Assembly: GCA_020719005.1 (NCBI GenBank)
Contig: DYQZ01000007.1
Location: 1-37,871 of the forward strand
DNA length: 37,871 nt
Direction: 5' to 3'
Source of the DNA: Candidatus Omnitrophus sp.
GTDB lineage: Bacteria > Omnitrophota > Gorgyraeia > Zapsychrales > Fredricksoniimonadaceae
In this document: positions 9,266-18,326 of the stretch, one piece after another
Position numbering within the stretch: position 1 is the first letter of the stretch
Layout of the letters: each line of letters begins with the position of its first letter
Position numbers and translations under genes: made by a program
Notes under the pieces: model-generated
Seen by the model: only the letters and a program-made list of their open reading frames with translations
What the model was told of the DNA's origin: nothing
Database searches by the model: none

Positions 9266-11416
9266 CTAAGTTTGATCCGCACGGGGAAGCACGACCGTAA
9301 ATGTCGTTCCTTTGCCAGGCTCCGACGACACACAAATATCTCCCCCCAATTTTGATACGATCTCATAGCTGATACTAAGCCCCAGCCCTGTTCCCTGTCC
9401 CACAGGCTTGGTCGTAAAGAACGGTTCAAAGATCTTGGCCATATTCTCGCGTTGGATGCCTTTGCCGGTATCCTGAATATCAACACAGACGTATCCTTCC
9501 TTCACGTATGTGCGTAGCGTAATAACTCCCGGCTCTTCTCCCTGCCCCTGGCTTATCGCCTGCGCGGCATTGACCAGCATATTAATAAAAACCTGCCCTA
9601 TCCGTTGGGATTGGCACAGCGCTTTGGGCACACGGCCATATTCACGCACGACCTGTGCTTTATATTTTATCTCATTCCAGACGATGGTCAGCACCTGCTC
9701 AAGCACTTCTTCAATATCAACCGCGGATTTAGGCTCCTGCTCAACGCGTGCGAAAGTCCGAAGGTCCATCACGATCCGACGCACACGATTAAGCCCATCA
9801 CGCAAGTCCGGCACCATGGCCTTCAGATCCCAACGGATACGCTCGAACTGATTCTCCTGGCTCTTTTTGAATGCCGCTGTAACATCCATGCGTGCATCAT
9901 CAAGATTTTCCCAGGCATCTTTGCGCACAGGCAATTTTTCATACTCAAGCACGATCTGCTCATATCGATTGATATACAGCTCCAGCGTTTCCATATTGCT
10001 CATGACATACGCAAGAGGATTATTGATCTCATGGGCAACACCTGCCGCCAGTTGGCCGATCGCAGCAAGTTTCTCTGATTGGACCAGCTGACCTTGAGCC
10101 TTCTGAAGTTCTTCATTCTTCTTGACCAGATCCAGGCGGGAATGCTCTAGTTCCTGGATCTTTTCATACAAGTTCTTACGCATCAATGCAAAAGCCCCTC
10201 CGAGACGTCCGATCTCGTCATTCGCAGACAACACCTGCGGGTCGATCGGAATGCTCATATCCGAAACCGCTGCGACTGCCTCAAGCTTTCTTAATGGACG
10301 GGAAATAAATAGCGCCAGAAAATACGCCAAAAACGACCCTGCCATAATAAAAAGCAGACATATCTGAACGATATGCCGGCGAATGGCCTCGAGCCCTTTC
10401 AGGAAATCCTCTTCATACGCCCCAACACCGATGACCCATCCCCATCCGCGATCATATACAACAGCCGCTATCTTCTCATATTGTTTTGTTTCACCAAATT
10501 CTTGCCAGAAATATTCTGTAATGAAAGGATCCCCTTCCGGCCATTTGAGGGCCTGTCCAATGATATCCTTAACAACATATCTTCCATATTTATCCTGTGT
10601 ATCGATGACCCGCTCTCCGTCACGAAAACGATCTTTGGAAACCAGCATATCTCCCTCAGCCGAAAAAACCCAAATATACCCGCGCTCACCGATCTTCTGA
10701 TGGGCCATACGGTCCTTCAGCTCCTCCTTGATCGTCGCCTCAAGTTCATAACTTTTATAATCCGTATAGAACATGCTCGCCGCGATCAACAGGTTCTCCT
10801 TGGCATAATAAGTGACTGCTGATATCTTCATCCGAGGCTCAGGGGCATCAATATCCTGCCATGGGTATTGATAGATCTTAACCTCATCGGGAAAAGATCT
10901 GCGTGCATCCTCGACCATAACACGATAATTGCTTGCAGGCACTTTTGAATTCAGATCATAAATAGATACCCCGTCATGCTTTCTATTCTTTGAAACAACA
11001 TATTTGCTTTCCCCATCAACAATAAATGCATATCCATTGCGGCCTATTTCAATGGACGCGATCTTATTCAAAAGACGTTCAAAATCAGGCCCCTCACGTT
11101 TGCCGCCCATCTCAAAATACAGCTCGACCATCTTCTTTATATCAAGCGCTACCGAGGTCAAACGTTTCTCGACCAAATATTGCTCCCGGCGCATGATACG
11201 ATCAACCTGAGAACGGTATATCTCTGTCGCGGTCTTCCAACCGAGCGCAACGAGTTTGAGATCACGCGCCGTATTGGTCATGACCTCGCGTCGGTATGTA
11301 TTATAATTAACAGTCCCCAAGACGATCGCAGGCAGGGTCACGCAGACCAGGCAGACCAAAAGGAGTTTCCAACGGATACTGAAGAATGGCCTGGCGGAGG
11401 GTTTAAGAAAGCTCAT
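9266..11416 (-). CDS. Membrane sensor histidine kinase with Cache-type extracellular sensor, HAMP, HisKA, HATPase_c
   Basis: N-terminal TM segment; RGYIWVFSAEGDMLVSKDR Cache-like region; GWGWVIGVGAYEEDFLKGLEAIRR; GVAHEINNPLAYVMSNMETL H box; GTGLGLSISYEIVSKLGG. Confidence 0.92.
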   Translation of the reverse strand: MSFLKPSARPFFSIRWKLLLVCLVCVTLPAIVLGTVNYNTYRREVMTNTARDLKLVALGWKTATEIYRSQVDRIMRREQYLVEKRLTSVALDIKKMVELYFEMGGKREGPDFERLLNKIASIEIGRNGYAFIVDGESKYVVSKNRKHDGVSIYDLNSKVPASNYRVMVEDARRSFPDEVKIYQYPWQDIDAPEPRMKISAVTYYAKENLLIAASMFYTDYKSYELEATIKEELKDRMAHQKIGERGYIWVFSAEGDMLVSKDRFRDGERVIDTQDKYGRYVVKDIIGQALKWPEGDPFITEYFWQEFGETKQYEKIAAVVYDRGWGWVIGVGAYEEDFLKGLEAIRRHIVQICLLFIMAGSFLAYFLALFISRPLRKLEAVAAVSDMSIPIDPQVLSANDEIGRLGGAFALMRKNLYEKIQELEHSRLDLVKKNEELQKAQGQLVQSEKLAAIGQLAAGVAHEINNPLAYVMSNMETLELYINRYEQIVLEYEKLPVRKDAWENLDDARMDVTAAFKKSQENQFERIRWDLKAMVPDLRDGLNRVRRIVMDLRTFARVEQEPKSAVDIEEVLEQVLTIVWNEIKYKAQVVREYGRVPKALCQSQRIGQVFINMLVNAAQAISQGQGEEPGVITLRTYVKEGYVCVDIQDTGKGIQRENMAKIFEPFFTTKPVGQGTGLGLSISYEIVSKLGGDICVSSEPGKGTTFTVVLPRADQT

Positions 11417-12732
11417 TCTTTATAATACCCCGCGGATTCAAATATATTTTCCCATTCATTGGCCACATTTTCAAGTGACCGCTCCGCAGGAACATCATCC
11501 TTAAATAAGAAATCATGAAAATGCTTCTGAGAAACCCCAAGCAATTCAATATATTCAGGTACAGCCCAGAAATCTTTCATGAACCCAAGAGATTCTGTCA
11601 ACGCCCTGTTATAAGGCGTGGCGTTCAAAAATTCTTCAGAATGAATGACCGCCTTACTGCAGGAATATCCACCCAGACGCGCCCATTCATGCTGAACATC
11701 TTCCCGGATGAACCATTCAACGAACTTAAGTGACAATTCTTTTTGTTTAGAAAAACGGATGATCGAAAGTCCCTGCCCTCCTAAAGAAGTGAACCGACCC
11801 GAAGGGCCGGCAGGATTAGCAAAGAAACCCGTGGCCTTGGCATAAGGATTTTGCGCCGGATCAAGAAGATCGGGGAAAAAAGCAAAATATCCCATGACCA
11901 TCACAGCCTTACCAGCAAAGAAGGCTTTATTCGTATCAAGATATGCATCCTTCCATTCTGGTGCGCCACACCGATGCATTTCTTTATATAATTTCAACGC
12001 TTTCGCGGCAGCCGGTGTATTCAAGAATCCTTTTACTTTAAAAGAAGTATCATTCCCCAAGCTTGCACCATACGACCATATGAGCGTCTGAACCCCCATC
12101 GTAAGACCATCATAATCCTCGCTCGCCCAGACATTGACGCCATATAAACCTTTCTCCGGACGATAAAAGAAAGATGCAATATCCCTCAATTGCTCCCATG
12201 TTTGGGGCACAGCCAATTCATACCCAAAGCGTGCGTGAAAATCTTTTTTTTCTTTCTTATCTTCAAAAAGGTCCTTGCGATAAGCAACGCCCATGGCATC
12301 CCCCTCAAGGGGAACAGCCCAATATCTTTTGAGTCCTCTGGGATATTCCGCATACCCCAGCACTGATGTTTCTGTCATCTTGTCAGCAACATCGTTCCTC
12401 TTGAACCACTCCGTCAAATTTACGTAATAACCATTGGCAACACTCAGCCCCAGCCACTGCGAATCCCCGCCAACCATATCATATGTTGTGCTTTTTCCCT
12501 TCATCGCACCAAAGAACACATCGTAATAACGATCCCAACTCACCTGCTCGATCCGCACTTTAACACCTGTCTCACGGGTAAACCCTTCAGACAGCTTCTG
12601 AAGATAATCTGAAGGCGCCCACTTCGCCCATAAGATCACAAGCTCCTGCGACGGAACAGGAGGCGATCTCTTTTGCCCACAGGCCAGAAGAAAACACCCG
12701 AAGACAAGCCCGATCATGATCAATGATCTCAT
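11413..12732 (-). CDS. Extracellular solute-binding lipoprotein (ABC-type family 1 SBP)
   Basis: Lipobox LLAC in MRSLIMIGLVFGCFLLACGQK; LVILWAKWAPSDYLQKLSEGFTRETGVKVRIEQVSWDRYYD; typical SBP body; overlaps the HK start by 4 nt. Confidence 0.88.
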   Translation of the reverse strand: MRSLIMIGLVFGCFLLACGQKRSPPVPSQELVILWAKWAPSDYLQKLSEGFTRETGVKVRIEQVSWDRYYDVFFGAMKGKSTTYDMVGGDSQWLGLSVANGYYVNLTEWFKRNDVADKMTETSVLGYAEYPRGLKRYWAVPLEGDAMGVAYRKDLFEDKKEKKDFHARFGYELAVPQTWEQLRDIASFFYRPEKGLYGVNVWASEDYDGLTMGVQTLIWSYGASLGNDTSFKVKGFLNTPAAAKALKLYKEMHRCGAPEWKDAYLDTNKAFFAGKAVMVMGYFAFFPDLLDPAQNPYAKATGFFANPAGPSGRFTSLGGQGLSIIRFSKQKELSLKFVEWFIREDVQHEWARLGGYSCSKAVIHSEEFLNATPYNRALTESLGFMKDFWAVPEYIELLGVSQKHFHDFLFKDDVPAERSLENVANEWENIFESAGYYKE

Positions 12733-13139
12733 TGCCCCGCTCCTTTTTCTCTCTTAGCCAAAAGGGATTTCCGTAACGCCGTATACACAAGCTCGACCAA
12801 TTCCTTATTGCTCCAAGGTTTCGCAATAAAATACGCCAAGTCCCCGCTGCTGATCACACGGACAAGGCTCTCAAAATCAGCATATCCGGACAACATGATC
12901 ACCGGCAAAAGAGGAAAATTATACCGGATGCTTTTTAAAAGCTCATCCCCTGTCATTTCAGGCATTTTCTGATCAATGATCATTACATTTATTTCCCCTC
13001 CCCGCTGTTGCAGGATCGAGAGGGCCTCCTTACCTGACAACGCAAGCAGGATCTCTATATCCTCCGTCGAGAAACAACGTTCAAGGCTCTTTAATATATT
13101 GATCTCATCATCTACACATAAAACAACTGGGCGTTTCAT
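12729..13139 (-). CDS. Stand-alone response regulator receiver protein
   Basis: MKRPVVLCVDDEINILKSLERCF...MIIDQKMPEMTGDELL...FIAKPWSNKELVE; 4-nt overlap with the SBP gene. Confidence 0.92.
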   Translation of the reverse strand: MKRPVVLCVDDEINILKSLERCFSTEDIEILLALSGKEALSILQQRGGEINVMIIDQKMPEMTGDELLKSIRYNFPLLPVIMLSGYADFESLVRVISSGDLAYFIAKPWSNKELVELVYTALRKSLLAKREKGAGQ

Positions 13140-13223
13140 AAGACTCCTTCACCTAACAAATAAGTAAAAGCAGAACTATCAGAAATATATTATATTCTAA
13201 ACCCGTAAAATTAGGAATAAAAG

Positions 13224-13254
13224 AAAGCCCGGTATATTTTCCGGGCTTTTTAAT
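13224..13254 (-). terminator. Rho-independent terminator after hisI
   Basis: AAAGCCCGG-TATATTTT-CCGGGCTTTT stem-loop 3' of the hisI stop. Confidence 0.75.
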
Positions 13255-13275
13255 TTAATATTAAGTATTTTCTTA

Positions 13276-13710
13276 TTATAAGAAAATAAGATCTTCCCCC
13301 TTGATCCGACGATAATAGCAACCGAAGCGGGCTTGCCCCGAACCATCTTTCACATGGCACGACCCTTTACCGACCAACCGCACAAGGTAAAGAAGAGAAT
13401 TTTGTTCGCAATTCACGCGCACTTCAACGATCTTCAGCTCATCCCCCGAAGTCTTCCCCTTGATCCAAAGCTCATTACGTGACGTACTCCAAAATGTTGC
13501 CAATCCCGACTCTAATGTATGTTTCAACGCGCGCTCATTGGCATACGCTAAAATAAGAACTTCCCTTGAATCCGCATCCTGCACAATAACCGGAACAACA
13601 GGGTCCTGACATTCAGCGACCTTACGGAGTTTCTCAAAATCAACGATCAGGGCAGTGCTGTCTTCCAGCACCTTGGATGTCACCTCTCCCTTATGATCTT
13701 TGCGATTCAT
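13276..13710 (-). CDS. hisI: Phosphoribosyl-AMP cyclohydrolase
   Basis: VPVIVQDADSREVLILAYANERALKHTLESGLATFWSTSRNELWIKGKTSGDELKIVEVRVNCEQNSLLYLVRLVGKGSCH is the HisI signature. Confidence 0.92.
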   Translation of the reverse strand: MNRKDHKGEVTSKVLEDSTALIVDFEKLRKVAECQDPVVPVIVQDADSREVLILAYANERALKHTLESGLATFWSTSRNELWIKGKTSGDELKIVEVRVNCEQNSLLYLVRLVGKGSCHVKDGSGQARFGCYYRRIKGEDLIFL

Positions 13711-13721
13711 ACACCCTCTCC

Positions 13722-14765
13722 TTACTTGGCATCAAACATTTTCGCGAACTGACGAGACTTGCGGCTCTTCCAGCTTGAATTATGATAGGCATAGCTGACC
13801 ATGAGCGGAACAACGGTCGTCGCTTCCGCATAGACCATCTGTTCGAACACGGTATCAACCTTGCCCCATGAAGCAGCCTCTTTGAGAGTCGAACTTGAGC
13901 ATGCTCCGTCGCGCACATCCGCCACCGTGATCTGCACGGCATATTTATGCATTGGGACTTCAACACCAAGCACTTCGGCGCACACAACCGTATCCTGCGC
14001 AAAGTTCTTCGGCACGCCTCCACCGATCATGAACAAGCCTGACGTCGGCGCCTTCATCTTGATCTGGGTCAATTCATAAAAGTCCTTCACTGAGTCGATC
14101 GACATATGTGCTTTCGGATTTCTCACCTGATGAAGCACAAGCCCGAACCCGGCAGATGAATCACTGAACGCAGGACAGAAGATCGGCACATCTTTTTCAA
14201 AACAAACCTGAACGAGCGAATCCTTTTTCTTTGATTTCTTTGTCAGATAACGCCCCATCTCCTTGATGAATTCACGTGAAGAATACGGACGCGGTTCAAG
14301 GCCATCAGCGATCTCATGGATCGTCTTATCACACACCTGAAGATCTTCCTCACTGATAAAAGTATCGTAAATGCGGTCAATATAAAGCGAACGCAACACC
14401 TTATCATCCACCTGAGGCGTGCCTTTATAATGCTTGAATCCAAGCGCTTCAAAAAAGTCCATATCAACAATGCTTGCCCCCGTCGAAACAACAGCATCGA
14501 CCATGTTGGCCTTGACCATATCCACATACACCTGCATACATCCGCCGGCGCTGGTCGAACCTGCGATACAAAGGATATTGGCACTGCCCTTCTCATTGAT
14601 CATCTTCACCAGGATATCTGTTGCGCGCGCCGTATCACGTGACGTAAAAGACATCTCACGCATCGCATCAATGATCTTTGTAGAATCAATGCTCTTGATA
14701 TCAATATGTTTGATCGTACCCTTTAAAATTTCTTTCTTCGTCATTTTTCCCATTCTTAACTCCAT
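13722..14765 (-). CDS. Deoxyhypusine synthase-family protein (probable homospermidine synthase-like)
   Basis: GSTSAGGCMQVYVDMV, STGASIVDMDFFEALGF, CPAFSDSSAGFGL, GGGVPKNFAQD, AASWGKVD (conserved SWGK lysine motif of the DHS family). Confidence 0.92.
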   Translation of the reverse strand: MELRMGKMTKKEILKGTIKHIDIKSIDSTKIIDAMREMSFTSRDTARATDILVKMINEKGSANILCIAGSTSAGGCMQVYVDMVKANMVDAVVSTGASIVDMDFFEALGFKHYKGTPQVDDKVLRSLYIDRIYDTFISEEDLQVCDKTIHEIADGLEPRPYSSREFIKEMGRYLTKKSKKKDSLVQVCFEKDVPIFCPAFSDSSAGFGLVLHQVRNPKAHMSIDSVKDFYELTQIKMKAPTSGLFMIGGGVPKNFAQDTVVCAEVLGVEVPMHKYAVQITVADVRDGACSSSTLKEAASWGKVDTVFEQMVYAEATTVVPLMVSYAYHNSSWKSRKSRQFAKMFDAK

Positions 14766-14779
14766 TGTTTAAAGAATAA

Positions 14780-14820
14780 GGGATACAGGCTTTACTCACA
14801 TTAAGTCAAGCGTGTATCCC
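14780..14820 (-). other. Intercistronic stem-loop between pdaD-like and DHS-like genes
   Basis: GGGATACAGGCTT ... AAGCGTGTATCCC, 12 of 13 bp paired, loop of about 15 nt. Confidence 0.5.
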
Positions 14821-14831
14821 TTAAGATATGT

Positions 14832-15458
14832 TCAACGAATACTTATTACCGGGCACACATGGCTGGTGAAGCAGATCGCCACGAGTGAGGTGCCGTATTT
14901 CTTTTTCGGGATAAAACTTTTCATGGTCAGGCGTTCTTCACGAAGATCGAAATCCTCGGAGAATCCGTTCGTATAAAGTGTCTGAAGGCTGGAACGAAGC
15001 TGTTCCCCCGCATCTTCTTCAGGAAGAGAACCGTTATATTCACAGACCAATCCACCAAAACGTTCCTTGGTCTTGCGATTAAAAAGCCAGCCATAAATGA
15101 TACCGGCCGTCGCACGAACACCTTTTTCAGCATTAGCACACGCCATGATCGTTTCCATGACAGCGCCATGGACCGCGTCCTTGGGCTTCTTCACTTCGCG
15201 CGCAATACCGGGCATAATTGAAGAATAGGTCATCACGTTATACCGCTCGATCCCGGCATCACGAAGTGCCAGATGGAACGAACCCGCGTGCACCGTGATA
15301 TCGCACTCACCGCAGCCTTTGGTGACGAAATAATCTTTCGGGACCCTCATCCCAATGGTGATCGACTGAAAGGCCTTTTCATTCACTAAACCCTCGGCAT
15401 CCCTGAGGACATCCTCCAGATTGAGCGGCTCTTTCAACGCGACAGCGGGTTGTTTCAT
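14832..15458 (-). CDS. pdaD: Pyruvoyl-dependent arginine decarboxylase
   Basis: VPKDYFVTKGCGECDITVHAGSFHLALRDAGIERYNVMTYSSIMPGIAREV: Ser-Ser self-cleavage region and PvlArgDC family motifs. Confidence 0.88.
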   Translation of the reverse strand: MKQPAVALKEPLNLEDVLRDAEGLVNEKAFQSITIGMRVPKDYFVTKGCGECDITVHAGSFHLALRDAGIERYNVMTYSSIMPGIAREVKKPKDAVHGAVMETIMACANAEKGVRATAGIIYGWLFNRKTKERFGGLVCEYNGSLPEEDAGEQLRSSLQTLYTNGFSEDFDLREERLTMKSFIPKKKYGTSLVAICFTSHVCPVISIR

Positions 15459-15513
15459 TTCTTTTTCCTTCTTCCCATTTTAAAAGGACACACTTCGCCT
15501 GTTAAACCCGATG

Positions 15514-15557
15514 AAAAAAATACACAGATCGCACATAAACGTAATGAACCTGTGTAT
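15514..15557 (-). terminator. Terminator-like hairpin in the leader upstream of pdaD
   Basis: Minus strand ATACACAG-N22-CTGTGTAT followed by T7. Confidence 0.5.
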
Positions 15558-15793
15558 ATTCTATACAGCTTTTTTCTTACTTATCGATACAATTCTTCAG
15601 TTTCTTTATTTGCTTTTCCAACCGCAAAAAGGCACGAACAAATGTCGGATACAAGTAAAAATTTAACATCTATTTTCGTGCAATGCAATAAATAATTTCC
15701 TGAATATCAAGAAGAACACCGACGAGGAAAAACGGGGACGAAAAATATTTATCCACAGAAAAGAAAAACATACGGACCAGGTGCCCGCAAGGG

Positions 15794-16507
15794 TCAAAAA
15801 CGGAAGTGGACGCCCCCTGTAGCAGAACCTCCATCTTGCCAATCTGACTCGAAATTCAACCACACATCAGGGCTTAAAGGGATATCCATCCCGAAGATCA
15901 AACCAAAGCGGCGGGCATCATCTGAATTGATACGGTTGCGCTCATTATCAAGTGTATGGATGTAGTCCATGACCGTATAACGCACGCCCGCATAAGGGGT
16001 CACATATTTCGTTTTGTAAGATTCCAACAAGGAGAATTGCCAATCTTCGAGAATGCCGTTGTTCTTGTGTCCGTCCCTCTTGACGGTCATCGGATGGATG
16101 CTGAAATGCTGAAAACCCGTTACGGTCTTCCATGGGTCTTTCTCATGAAGCTTTATCCGAAAGCCATAGCCCCCGCCCCAGACAGAACGGTCATAACGCA
16201 TCTGGCTCCCATCCGCGCTATTATGCCGAAAGGTGCTGTATAAACTCAACTTAAGGTCGAGCGATAACCAGTCAAGGACCCCGTATGACATCGTCAGATA
16301 ATTCTGGTAACTATGAACAGTCCCCAGATCATTACCAAGGTTCCGGCGATCAACATAATAATGCTGTAGGCCCCAGAAAGTTCCTTTCTTCTCGGGCATA
16401 GCAGTGCCATAGGCGGGAGCAGCCATGGCGGATGAGGTATCCATCAAGACTGCTATCAGCATCCCTAAGATCAAAGAAAGAAAGCACATCAGAAAAAGTT
16501 TTCTCAT
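15794..16507 (-). CDS. Predicted outer-membrane beta-barrel protein
   Basis: Signal peptide MRKLFLMCFLSLILGMLIAVLMDTSSAMAA; alternating aromatic strands; C-terminal GGVHFRF. Confidence 0.6.
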   Translation of the reverse strand: MRKLFLMCFLSLILGMLIAVLMDTSSAMAAPAYGTAMPEKKGTFWGLQHYYVDRRNLGNDLGTVHSYQNYLTMSYGVLDWLSLDLKLSLYSTFRHNSADGSQMRYDRSVWGGGYGFRIKLHEKDPWKTVTGFQHFSIHPMTVKRDGHKNNGILEDWQFSLLESYKTKYVTPYAGVRYTVMDYIHTLDNERNRINSDDARRFGLIFGMDIPLSPDVWLNFESDWQDGGSATGGVHFRF

Positions 16508-16526
16508 CTTCTCTCCCTATGAATGA

Positions 16527-17486
16527 TCAGACCAGAACAACCTGTAGGAAATTAAAAATATACCCCGTGATCATGATCGCGAGCGCGGTCACGCAAAAAA
16601 ACATCATAATAAGCGGCAATTTCATCGCCCGACGGAGCATCACCGCTTCAGGCAAGCTGAGCGCCGAGATCGCCATCAGGAAAGACAGGGCCGTCCCCAA
16701 CGGCATCCCTTTTTGGAACAACTCGACCGCGATGGGAACAACGGCCGCACAGCTCCCATAAAGAGGGACCCCAAGCAATGTCGCTACAGGCACGGAGAAA
16801 ACACCTGTTGCCGATATAAGACCATCGATCGTTTCGCGGGGTACATAGTTATGGATGATCGCGCCCACACCAACACCGACGAGTATCCATCCCCATATCT
16901 TGCGCGTGATCGAAATGGCCTCCCGCCAACCGAAGGAAATACGACTCATGAAAGTCGAAAAGACCGGTAAGGATGGCGCATTATCGCTATTAAAAACAAA
17001 ATCCTCGACCAGATGTTTTTCAAGTTTCATGCGCCCGAGCAATATCCCGGAAACAATACCGATGAGCATACCGCTTAGCACATACGCGACAGCGATCTTC
17101 CACCCGAACGCCCCGAACATAAGGACAACAACATACTCATTGACCACGGGAGACGTGATCAAGAATGAGAACATCACGCCGAGCGGAACGCCCGCTTTGA
17201 GGAACGCAAAAAAGATAGGAATGGACGAACACGAACAAAAAGGAGTGACCGCACCAAAAAGAGCGGCGAAAAAATGCCCCGCCAGACCGGTCTTACTCAT
17301 CCAACGACGGATCTTTTCATGAGGGATAAAAGAACGGACCACGCCTATTAGAAAGATAAGAACAAGAAGAAGCGCCGTGATCTTGATCGTATCTTCAACA
17401 AAAAAAGAAACAGCTTCAGCCAGACGACTTCCTTCGTTGAGACGGAAAACATGAAGCGCGACCCAACTACCGAGTTTTTCTAGCAT
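16527..17486 (-). CDS. Permease of DUF318/ArsP (YraQ) family
   Basis: GLAGHFFAALFGAVTPFCSCSSIPIFFAFLKAGVPLGVMFSFLITSPVVNEYVVVLM and LGVPLYGSCAAVVPIAVELFQKGMPLGTALSFLMA are signature motifs. Confidence 0.93.
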   Translation of the reverse strand: MLEKLGSWVALHVFRLNEGSRLAEAVSFFVEDTIKITALLLVLIFLIGVVRSFIPHEKIRRWMSKTGLAGHFFAALFGAVTPFCSCSSIPIFFAFLKAGVPLGVMFSFLITSPVVNEYVVVLMFGAFGWKIAVAYVLSGMLIGIVSGILLGRMKLEKHLVEDFVFNSDNAPSLPVFSTFMSRISFGWREAISITRKIWGWILVGVGVGAIIHNYVPRETIDGLISATGVFSVPVATLLGVPLYGSCAAVVPIAVELFQKGMPLGTALSFLMAISALSLPEAVMLRRAMKLPLIMMFFCVTALAIMITGYIFNFLQVVLV

Positions 17487-17626
17487 TTCTTATCCTTCTT
17501 ATCACCCGAACAGCAACAGCAACCGCCGGACTTGGCCTTCTCTTCCATCTTCTGATCAAGCTTTGCAAAAAGATTCGCCCAAAATCCCTTTTTTTGTTCT
17601 TTACCGTTATTTTGTTTCACTTCCAT
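17480..17626 (-). CDS. Small Cys-rich protein (48 aa, CCCC motif), translationally coupled to the permease
   Basis: Hand translation MEVKQNNGKEQKKGFWANLFAKLDQKMEEKAKSGGCCCCSGDKKDKKC*; GGAGG SD 6 nt upstream; its stop overlaps the permease ATG (ATGCTAG); not in the ORF track. Confidence 0.75.
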   Translation of the reverse strand: MEVKQNNGKEQKKGFWANLFAKLDQKMEEKAKSGGCCCCSGDKKDKKC

Positions 17627-17650
17627 AAATTCCTCCAATTCATTCAAAGA

Positions 17651-18103
17651 TCATTGTGACGACGAGGAAGCCTCATCGCTATTGGTCATCGCATTGATCG
17701 TTACGCCTTCTTTCTTATCAGGAGCGGCTTTCTTGGAACCATAAACTCTTTTCTTACGCATGCTTTTCTTCTTGGGTATTTCTTTTACCTCGGCCTCTGC
17801 TTTTACTTGCGGGGCAACAACAACGGGCTTTCCATCTTGCCCCAGAGCCACTTCGGGTTTAACTTCTATTACCTTTACCGGAGCGCTTTGTTTATCTGTC
17901 GGGGCCTCGGCATCAGAACTTACATTGACCTTAACGTCCGGGGTCTTCTTTGATGTATAAACCTTCTTTTTCTTTTTATCCTTCCAGGCTTTGCGTTTCT
18001 CATGAACAGGGCTGTAATCACGCTCCTGTTGTGCATGAACCACAGGAACAAGCACCCCCGCAAAAAACAACACAATAAAGATCCAAATACATTTTCTGAA
18101 CAT
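17651..18103 (-). CDS. Secreted Lys-rich low-complexity hypothetical protein
   Basis: Signal peptide MFRKCIWIFIVLFFAGVLVPVVHA; repeated KKK motifs. Confidence 0.55.
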   Translation of the reverse strand: MFRKCIWIFIVLFFAGVLVPVVHAQQERDYSPVHEKRKAWKDKKKKKVYTSKKTPDVKVNVSSDAEAPTDKQSAPVKVIEVKPEVALGQDGKPVVVAPQVKAEAEVKEIPKKKSMRKKRVYGSKKAAPDKKEGVTINAMTNSDEASSSSQ

Positions 18104-18251
18104 AAGTGTCTCCTTTTCAAAGGATTATACTCTCAAGCCTGCAGGCGCGCATCACTAAAATAATAAAAGACCGGAATAACCACAAAAAAGGTGCGCAATA
18201 AGGAAATTTCGCTACTGCAAATTTTATGTTTATGTTACAATTTCGCCTACT

Positions 18252-18326
18252 GTCCCCTTAGCTTAACGGATAAAGCACCAGCCTCCGGAGCTGGTGATGG
18301 GGGTTCGATTCCCCCAGGGGGCGCCA
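18252..18326 (+). tRNA. tRNA-Arg (anticodon CCG)
   Basis: Acceptor GTCCCCT/AGGGGGC, anticodon arm CCAGC-CTCCGGA-GCTGG, T arm GGGGGTTCGATTCCCCC, encoded CCA. Confidence 0.93.

Noticed and set aside
13722-14765. True eukaryote-style hypusine modification system
   Set aside because: No eIF5A-like or deoxyhypusine hydroxylase gene is present; context (pdaD/aguA/aguB) favours homospermidine synthesis by a DHS homolog.
15450-15695. 81-aa plus-strand ORF in the pdaD leader
   Set aside because: No motif or good SD seen; antisense to the pdaD leader and overlapping the pdaD start.
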